Assembly (NCBI GenBank): GCA_025093985.1
Contig: JACAAK010000015.1
Location: forward strand, 310,001 to 374,000
Reading direction: 5' to 3'
Source of the DNA: Calvatia gigantea
Lineage: Eukaryota; Basidiomycota; Agaricomycetes; Agaricales; Lycoperdaceae
DNA length: 64,000 nt
Shown here: positions 56,881 through 64,000 of the stretch, piece after piece
How positions within the stretch are numbered: position 1 is the first letter of the stretch
Layout of the letters: each line of letters starts with the position of its first letter
The notes under the pieces: model-generated
Databases searched by the model: none
Told to the model about the DNA's origin: nothing
What the model saw: the letters and a program-made list of their open reading frames with translations, nothing else
Position numbers and translations under genes: made by a program

Positions 56881-58518
56881 AACCGCACGAGCAATGGAGT
56901 TATCTCTGAAAATCGCCCAGCAAGTTGAGCTTGGCAGGGGAAAGACTGGGAAAAACCAATTTGGGGGTTTCAAGGAGGTTCACTGGACTTCCCTCCGTTA
57001 CTTAAGTATTTGGAACAGTGTGACTGCTTTCATACCCTTTTTCGATAAGAACCAGATCCTACGCCTCCCCCAGAAGTACCACTATGCTCATAAGACGGGG
57101 AAAGACTTTCGTCCCAGTCTATTTGTGGTCTTCGTCCCCTGCAGGTAGGTGGGGACAACTTGCTATAGAGCTGTTTGTTTTCGTGCTCCTAATCGACACC
57201 TGTTAAGCTGTATTAGGTTTTCCTTTCTCCCTTCACTCAGGACTGCTATCACGACTAGAGTTACACCTTGACGAAGTTGGTGGACTCTCAGCAGAGACTT
57301 GAGAGACCGCCTCGCGCGACCAAATGCCAAGATCTTATGTGGCTCTACGAAACTTGCTGCGCACGTGCAAATATGCATTTCCAGCTCCTCATCCCAAGTA
57401 GAACCCTATCCCAATCGGCACCGACGTCCGCTCTCCCAATAAACCCCCATCAAAAGTATGATGTGGCAAAGCCGTGACAAACGTGTCCCGGCCTTGTGAC
57501 CACGCGAAGAGCACTGGAACAGTGGAACGGATCTGGCACAAGTATTTCTCCAGGTAGGATGTTGATAGGTCCTCGACCAGTTCTTCAGACCTTAGTGGGG
57601 GTGTTTTTTTACACACATATGTTACAGTCTGGGATATGGAACGAAGAAGGAATGAGAACATGAAGTCTGAGCACTAGCCGATCTGTGACCAACGACAGAA
57701 GGAGATGCGAGACAGGCCGTAAAAAAAAGAGCCTCCGAAAACGGCCTGCTCCCTCCAAAAGCCCATAAGTATGCACTTTCTCCTCCGCACCATGCTCCTA
57801 TCGTGCCTCTTTCCTGCTGCTCGACTCTCATTCCTTCCTATCACGGATCATGGTATCCATGTTAACGAACATCGACGCCGACACTCGATCTTGATCTTGA
57901 ATTTTTAATGATCGACAGACATAGCCTTCCCAAACTTAAATATAGAAATTCCACGAAAAGATTTCAATCGTCACATTCTAAAAGTTAGAAGCAACGAGAA
58001 CCGGGCACCAGGCAAGACAAGGAGCTTGTGTTAAAAAAAAAAAGTTAGAGCAAGGATAACATTAAGCAGTCATTATTGACAGGATTAGATTTTGTGAGAT
58101 GGTCCGTGTGTATGTAAATACAGAGATACTACCTAAAGAAACGACAACAGCTAACAATGAATGTATCTAAGCGTCTGTATAAACGAGAGATGAGCTCGAA
58201 CTGCGATTCGAGCTGGTTGAGTCCTCAGAGATAGGATATTGTGCGAAGGGGTTAGGGATCAGGCGTGCCGAGCGGCAAGGGCGTGGTTGATAGGAGCAAC
58301 GCCAACGCCATGATGCCGACGGGCACTGTGGGTGAGGTAATATAGGGACGAAAAAGCGGTTATAATGTACCGGTGTGGGTAGGATTGCGGTTGGTGAACG
58401 AAAAATTTGTGAGATCGAATCCGGGTCCATGAATGAGGAATAGAGTGAAATGCAATGATGATATCCAGGCAGGACGGGGAAATAAGAATTTTTTGCTTGA
58501 TGAAGCATTTCCTGAGCA
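56881..58518. other. Gene-poor stretch
   Basis: No gene recognised. A minus-strand ORF at 57389-57661 has no motif. The region 57840-58160 is A/T-rich. Confidence 0.35.
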
Positions 58519-59170
58519 TCATGACACCGTCCATGCCCCGCCGGCAGCCATACACACCAGCGTAACCAAAACCATCATTGACAGCTCAACAAGCCCTGGT
58601 GCACCTCTCCATCCTCCTGTAGCTCCGCTGTGGGGTATTGCGGGGAACGTAGTCACGAAAGCCTTGGTAGGGATCTGGTAGACCGCTCACGGTGACAGTG
58701 GGCACTGCATTGTTGGGGGACAAGCCTTTGTTATCCGGATTGCCCCCTGCAGCAAGGACGGTGAACCTCGGTGAGGTAGCGTGCATAACACCGTGTGTCG
58801 AGTTCATAAATATAAGGAAATAATCGTCGCCTGGTTGGGTGTCCTGAAGGAAGATGTTAAGATATCGTTGTTGTGCAGGAACATTCCTCGCGATTAGTGT
58901 TAGGCCATCCGTACTTAGACGGGCCATTTCGACGTCGAAGCCGTTGATTCCGTCCAGAAGTCCCTTCTTCCACTGAATTAAATTGGTTTGACCATTCACC
59001 CACTGGGTGTCGCGGTGTGGCTCATCAATAAGGAAGTAGGCTACAACGGGGACTCATGTAAGTGCTGTCAAGATTCTAGCGAGGAAAGGCGGACCTGAAG
59101 CTGAAGTAGTGACGAAAATGAGGAGGATGCATGCCAAAAGACATGAATGTAGAAGTCGTGACGGGAACAT
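58519..59170 (-). CDS. GPI-anchored Kre9/KNH-type cell-wall protein
   Basis: Exon 1 encodes a signal peptide (MFPSRLLHSCLLACILLIF). After one intron the protein reads YFLIDEPHRDTQWVNGQTNL, then IQWKKGLLDGINGFDVEMAR, NVPAQQRYLNIFLQDTQPGD and YFLIFMNSTHGVMHATSPRF, the Ser/Thr-rich GPI-anchored (Kre9/KNH) domain pattern with its W-x-G..I.W start and DYFL..S..H.....SP.F end. A Pro/Thr-rich spacer is followed by a C-terminal hydrophobic tail (LSMMVLVTLVCMAAGGAW), as expected for GPI attachment. One extra base near 58663 shifts the frame just before the tail. Likely involved in beta-1,6-glucan or wall organisation. About 195 residues. Confidence 0.8.
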
Positions 59171-59670
59171 TGTTTTTTGGGTGGAGAGCAAAGTGCCTGC
59201 CTTGTGCTAGCGATGTAGTGGGAGAGACGGAACCAGAAAACCAAGGTTTGGCTGTGGCTTTGAGAGCGCCCAGTTGCGATTGTCGAGGCAGATGGCAGAT
59301 GAATTGACACCCCGAGTGCCCGACCCTTTACGCCCGTTCACCATACGTCACGTGGTGTTCGGCCCAACATGCCGTCCCTTCTGCCGGCGCTGGTCTCTGT
59401 TCCTTACTAGCCCTAATTGCCGTCATTGTGCACTTGGAGCTGGGCAAGATCCAACCTAAACCTCGGCAAGGTCATTGTTTTGACCCCACTCCAATTTCGA
59501 AAAGTGATGTGCACTTGCGCTAGTCTGATCAGCTCACGTGTCGTGCCCTGTCCAGATCAGCACCTCTGACTGAAGACGTTGCGCGTCGATTATTATATTC
59601 AAGGCACTGCAGTATTTATGGGACAACCTGATAGATTAACAATGAAATTGAAGGGTGAAACGTGCAAATA

Positions 59671-59991
59671 TCAAAAAGTCCAGTCTCCTTGTAACGAAAC
59701 ACCCCGGGGATCCTTATTTTTACCTCTCGTCTGGCGTTCACGCCCCCGGACAACACTGGCTCCCGATAAGCCTTCTTGGTTAGAACTCTCACATACACCT
59801 CCACGAGCCGGTTCCTCGGCAAATCTTTTTGAAGGCGGTCTCTTTCGCTTCTGTGGCCGCCATTGATAAAATGCGCGTAACGCAAATCCTGAAAATGGCA
59901 TAGTCAGGGTGACAATAATCTGGTGTTGTTTCTGCTGGAGTGTGGTTTTTCGCGGTTGGTTTCTCCTGATCGACGGATACAATGAGAACAT
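59671..59991 (-). other. ORF ending SLQGDWTF, first of three related C-termini
   Basis: A minus-strand frame reads LRAFYQWRPQKRKRPPSKRF and ends RGVSLQGDWTF. The ORF at 61846 has VYWQWRLKHQKIEEP in the same place and ends RIISFEGNWLF, and that at 61159 ends GSFEGDWTY. The shared ending and the QWR motif suggest three relatives of one gene. No family recognised, and no start or introns resolved. Confidence 0.35.
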
Positions 59992-60014
59992 TTGAAGGAA
60001 CGAGAAGTTCGCAT

Positions 60015-60800
60015 CTACGGAGACGCGGTAGGCGTCTTTTTTTCCCCCTCGTCCATGGGTATTAGCCCATGGTCGATTCCTTCTTCTTGTTCTTCCTCCT
60101 TGAGCTCGTCCGTCATTAGCCTCCAGTGGGATACGTAGCTTTCCAAATCATATATCGTGTCTTCTTGCCTGTGACGGAATCAGCTATCGACGTTGACAAA
60201 GACGATTAAGCCACGTACGTTGATGACCAGTAGAATGACGGACAGTAAAACACTAGTCTACCGTCAGTGATTCTTTCGGCCGTGTGGCAGTGTTGAGATA
60301 ATGGCATGTGAAAGTTCCAAACAACGTCTGGAGCCCAGAAAGCCAGAACGACAATGCGAATGATACTCAAGCACACAAGGACCAGCGACAGGTCTTGGGC
60401 AATCGCGGCAATGGCCCCCGAACACCCCAGATAGAAGTGTTCACGAACGGGAGGTTGAAATCCGGCGATGCCCTCACAGTGCTGAGTAGCGCCATATGAA
60501 AGGGCTCGGACACACTGAGAGAGAGAGAGCTGGCTGGGAGGGAGTTCCAGCTTGAGAAAGAGGATCAATCGGAGGACAAGCAAATGATAAAGATAGTCAC
60601 CCAACAGTGGGCAACCCATGGTAAAATGGTCAATACCTGTGGAGGAACTGGCTGCGCGAGGTTTATATTCGAGTCTCGCCTCGACTTCTCAGTAAAAAGC
60701 CGTAACAGAGGCCATTCCACCGCAGAGGAGCACGTCAAGAACCGCAATATGCTGTGCGTTACGTCAATCCAATCCGGCAGGATCCAGTACCAGTTTTTCT
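60015..60800 (-). CDS. Putative membrane protein with acidic C-terminal tail
   Basis: Minus-strand exons include hydrophobic stretches (LPWVAHCWVTIFIICLSSD and LVLVCLSIIRIVVLAFWAPD) and, after a probable intron, a clearly protein-like tail DTIYDLESYVSHWRLMTDEL followed by Glu-rich residues and a stop at 60015. The tail resembles cytosolic ends of fungal 7-TM proteins. Exon joints are not fully in phase, so boundaries are approximate and the family is not identified. Confidence 0.35.
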
Positions 60801-61158
60801 TGGCGGGTTGTTGAATTTAAAATGCTCATGAGGGAGCGGAATCGTGGCGAAAGAAGCTCAGAGCCCGAGTCGACATTCAGAAGTTAGGGCCGAGGCACAA
60901 GATGCACAGCTTGTTTCTCCCATAGTTCGGAAGTTGGAACAGATTTGAGTAGACTGCATGACATGATGTGCAGTTTGAGACTCGATCGCGGAAGCCACTG
61001 CCAGCTGGCTTTGTGTGGTTGTTCACGCCTGTCCTTCCGATCTGACCAACAAGTATTTCTGGTGCGCCGACGCAGTTTGGTACGTCCATTGTGTGTTAAA
61101 ATAAGCCGGAGGGAATCAAGCAGGAAGCTTAAGTTTGATGGGAATGAAAATCAAAATA

Positions 61159-61506
61159 TCAATAGGTCCAATCGCCTTCAAACGAGCCGTCCCCCAATGT
61201 CCCTTCACGCCCCTGTCTCAGCCTCCTTGCTGAGTGTGTTTTTTCTTTCTCAGTATTTTGGGTTTTGTCGCTCCGCTCACCACTGGCTGTATACGCGAGG
61301 TTCGGGGGAGTCCGTGTGCTGTGCTGTGCTTTCTTCCTTTCTTTGTCTGTGTCTCTGCTGTCAAATTGTTCTCCTTGCTTGTTTATAGTGACTTGCGTGA
61401 GATCGTATAATAACTTTCGGTCCAAATTCCCTTGAAACTTTATTTTTGTGCGCTGATTACGTTTGGCTTCGACCACGTTACCTCGGCGATTGGCACACCC
61501 GCTCAC
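61159..61506 (-). other. ORF ending SFEGDWTY, second of three related C-termini
   Basis: The ORF has polar, Lys/Arg-rich composition and ends DGSFEGDWTY. Only the end matches its two neighbours; the rest may be out of frame or intronic. Confidence 0.3.
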
Positions 61507-61845
61507 GCCAGCCTATCTGCCGTAAAGAAGTGTGTCAGGTGCAATGCCGGACAAGGTCCGCAATTGAACGATTTGAATACACTTCCCTCAACCCGCCCAT
61601 AATCTGCAATGACTCACCTGAGGTCATGGTCAATGGTGCTCGCACGGCCACGCAGACCCATATGTTCTCTCAACACCCTGGCAGTTGATAATGTCAAAAG
61701 TTTATCACGCCCACTTGGGGCCCCTCGTTTTACTTCTCCAGTCTACTAAGCTGGCGCCCATCTCTGCTGTCGTGTGAATCTTGTCTATCTGTTGAGTGAA
61801 TCACATTTACTAGCAGAATGAGACAACCAGATAACAAAATGAGAG

Positions 61846-62300
61846 CTAAAATAACCAATTCCCCTCAAATGAAATGATCCTAGACTTCTTTTTTGTCCTA
61901 GGCTTGCAGCCAGCTGTGTCTTTCCAAGAAGCAGCAGCTCCAGTATTTTCCTCAGCAGCATATGCATGATGAGCCCATGCTCTGGAAACCTCAGGCTCTT
62001 CTATCTTCTGGTGTTTCAGCCTCCATTGCCAATAGACTCTTGTGGCAAGGAAGTGGACATTGCTTGCTTCATACACTAGTGTAGTTGGATGATAGGAGGT
62101 GTTAAGTCTGAGTTTCAAATGTGGGTGCTTTGGTAGTGTTGTTTCAAGGTGAATGAGTTTGCTATTGTACAGTGAAATTGACCCTCCAATTGCTGTGTGT
62201 ATTTTGTTGTCCTCTTTGAACTTGAATTTGGACTCTATGTCTGTATTCCAGAGTGAAGGCTCACTGTCACATAACAGGTGGGACTGGCCTGAAAGGGACT
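61846..62300 (-). other. ORF ending SFEGNWLF, third of three related C-termini
   Basis: The most coherent of the three. An open frame reads HLLCDSEPSLWNTDIESKFK, then IHTAIGGSISLYNSKLIHLE, LKLRLNTSYHPTTLVYEASN, HFLATRVYWQWRLKHQKIEE and ends RIISFEGNWLF. The alternating hydrophobic pattern suggests a beta-rich domain. The family is not recognised. The 5' part enters a stop near 62310, so it is truncated or starts in an upstream exon close to the LTR-like block. Confidence 0.4.
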
Positions 62301-62408
62301 AGAAGGTTGCAGTGCCTGTGATGGGACAAGCTAAAAAGGGAACAGCATAATAATTTTCTCTCAATGAAGCCTAGTTGTGGACTTTGGAACATTTGTGAGG
62401 ACATCAGG

Positions 62409-62955
62409 TGTTACAAACTTACCACATCCCTGGACTCTTCCCACTAATGTATTAACCCTGTTTCATAATGTATTACTTTTCTTCTTGGACTTACTTATCT
62501 TTTCTTCCTTCTATTTTTATTCATTAACATGTATAGTTCTTGTTTACCTTCTTATGACTTGTTCTGAGTCATGTTTCTGTTTATACCTCATATTCCCATC
62601 CCTGGACTTCTATTTACTTGTCTTCTGCTTCATATAACTCATATCCTGTTATGACCTTAGTCTGATAAGACCTCAGGTTACAGCTTAGGCTAAGTCTTGA
62701 GGGCGAGTAAGGGGAGAAGAACTAGATGGTTAAGCATACCGAATACAGGGGCATGTATGTACGCTTAAATACAGAAGGAGCATCCAGTTGAATGGATGGA
62801 GATAACTACATGAAACATCCAATGACTATAGCATAGTAGTTATGAGTCAGAGCTCGGGGATTGCGCAGGCAGGAATAACTGAAACAGGTACACAGCCAGG
62901 AGGGAATGCAGACAAGTACAGAGCTGATACGAGAATAGACTAGAGTTCACAACAA
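62409..62955 (-). mobile_element. LTR-like block (about 547 bp)
   Basis: On the plus strand the block starts TGTTACAAAC and ends TTCACAACA, giving TGTT..AACA ends like an LTR, and has a TATA-like TGTATTTAAG on the minus strand. It is adjacent to the Gag-like ORF at 62980, whose stop lies 25 bases away, with a purine-rich GGAGGG next to the end as a possible polypurine tract. The second LTR would lie beyond 64000. The left boundary is a guess from the end motif only. Confidence 0.35.
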
Positions 62956-62979
62956 TACCCTCCGGTTAGGCTTCATGCC

Positions 62980-63963
62980 TCAGGAAGCTTTGTCAAAATC
63001 TCCATTTACTACGGCAGTGGTGAGTGCCTTCTTGGTGGATGTGATGAGGAATTCTCCACTGTTTGACTTTGCAAAGAAGACTGGCAAATGGCTGCGACCA
63101 TCTTGGCGGATAGGGACTGGGATGCCATTGAAGGGGAACTCGGTGGTGGTGGAGCTCTCCCAGTAGTTCTTGACTATCGATTTCCAGTAGCATTGGTCTT
63201 TCTCTTGTCCTGGTAGTACAGTGCGGAACCTTGCGGGAGGCAGAAAAACCAATGCGAGTTGTGGTGGGGTGATGGTTTTTATGAAGTGTTGGAGAGCATT
63301 GACTTCTTTCTTCATGGAGACTGTGACTTCTTCATCCATGGGGGTATCGGCATGAGATAGTGGGGAGGGATTAACTGTGTCATGTAACTTGGAGAGGGTG
63401 ATGTGAATTCTGTCCACTAGGGTGTTGACGTCAGGGTCTTCATTTGTTTTGTCTCTTCCGAGTAGTTTCATGGCTATATCTGCGAGTTCGAGGAAGATGT
63501 TGGCAATGTCAAGGTGATTGAAGACTTCGAGGCCTAAGTCGATTCGGCTTTGAAGTCCTTGGACCCGATCCCATTTGCTGGGGGTAAGGGTGGACTGGTC
63601 TAAGGCTCAGAAGATGGTGGGAATGTGCTGGTTGGTGGAGGAAGATGCGTTTGTGAACCCTACATACATGTCGGTGAAGGTGATGCATGTGGTAGCAAGG
63701 GTGATGTGTTGGTTTACAACTAATCATTGGTTTTGGGCAGAGATGTTCTCAATTTCACTGTTGGTTGCTTTATCAACATCCTTGAGCAGGGCTTCAAGGA
63801 GGCCTTGTACTGGGGATGGTGTCTTTGCAAGGTTATAGCGGGTTCCTTGGGGAGCAGGCACTTGGCTGCTACCTGGCTTGGGGAATGGGAGAAAGGAGAT
63901 TCTGGTAGGAGTGGGGTGGATGAGGGAGTCAATAGCAATGCGGTTAGGTTGGGAGGCAGGCAT
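62980..63963 (-). pseudogene. Gag-like or unknown retroelement ORF with two TGA stops
   Basis: One minus-strand frame runs from MPASQPNRIAIDSLI at 63963 to DFDKAS at 62980 (328 codons), interrupted only by TGA at 63724-63726 and 63607-63609. Content is helical and polar (GLLEALLKDVDKATNSEIEN; LGLEVFNHLDIANIFLELAD; KSIVKNYWESSTTTEFPF). No protease, reverse transcriptase or integrase follows before the LTR-like block, so I infer a non-autonomous LTR element carrying a Gag-like ORF. A host gene of unknown family is the alternative. Base use here is more A/T-rich than in the surrounding genes. Confidence 0.4.
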
Positions 63964-64000
63964 GTCTGTTTAGTTCTTTTGTCTGAGTTGCTTGTTTGAT

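Overview
The window reads as nuclear DNA of a filamentous basidiomycete, most likely an agaricomycete. Genes are split by many short GT..AG introns (about 45-70 bases), TATA boxes sit 40-100 bases upstream of several starts, and the protein families are typical of that group: an MLKL-like N-terminal domain protein, UstYa/DUF3328 oxidases, Kre9/KNH cell-wall protein, M43 metalloprotease, ricin-B-type lectin remnant and short-intron P450s. The species cannot be named from the sequence.

Layout. 0.4-1.6 kb: an MLKL-like gene on the minus strand. 1.7-15.2 kb: an old tandem duplication of about 7 kb. Each unit carries a small Pro/Ser-rich protein gene (apparently intact in both), a CxxHxxxxCxxC zinc-binding gene, a short conserved minus-strand block and a decayed multi-pass membrane protein gene. 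The units differ by two insertions, a solo-LTR-like element in unit 1 and a 237-bp element with 9-bp flanking repeats in unit 2. 15.3-15.8 kb: ricin-B lectin remnant. 16.7-20.8 kb: a long coiled-coil, low-complexity protein, followed by a decayed copy of its 3' end. 22.1-30.3 kb: a run of minus-strand genes (msrA, a repeat-peptide precursor, three UstYa-type genes, a proline-iminopeptidase-like hydrolase, a multi-pass membrane protein). 31.7-37.3 kb: a second repeat-peptide precursor, an M43 metalloprotease and an MFS transporter. 38.9-44.0 kb: a GH38 alpha-mannosidase. 44.8-52.0 kb: two tandem P450 genes. 53.2-56.9 kb: a second copy and a third, broken copy of the membrane protein. 58.5-62.4 kb: a Kre9/KNH protein, a putative membrane protein and three ORFs sharing a C-terminal motif. 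62.4-64.0 kb: an LTR-like block next to a broken Gag-like ORF.

The most interesting system is at 22-37 kb, perhaps reaching to 52 kb. Two small secreted precursors carry tandem repeats around NFxxxGNxTPD(S). Each repeat is encoded by its own exon and all introns are phase 1. They lie beside UstYa (DUF3328) proteins, a proline-type peptidase, a transporter and P450s. In ascomycetes, UstYa proteins modify Kex2-processed repeat peptides (dikaritins such as ustiloxin). I infer a basidiomycete RiPP-like pathway; this is not proven from sequence.

Many otherwise coherent genes are broken by single extra bases. I count about twenty, and every one is an insertion. That looks more like residual insertion error in the assembly than biological decay. 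The duplicated membrane genes also carry true nonsense changes and look like pseudogenes regardless.
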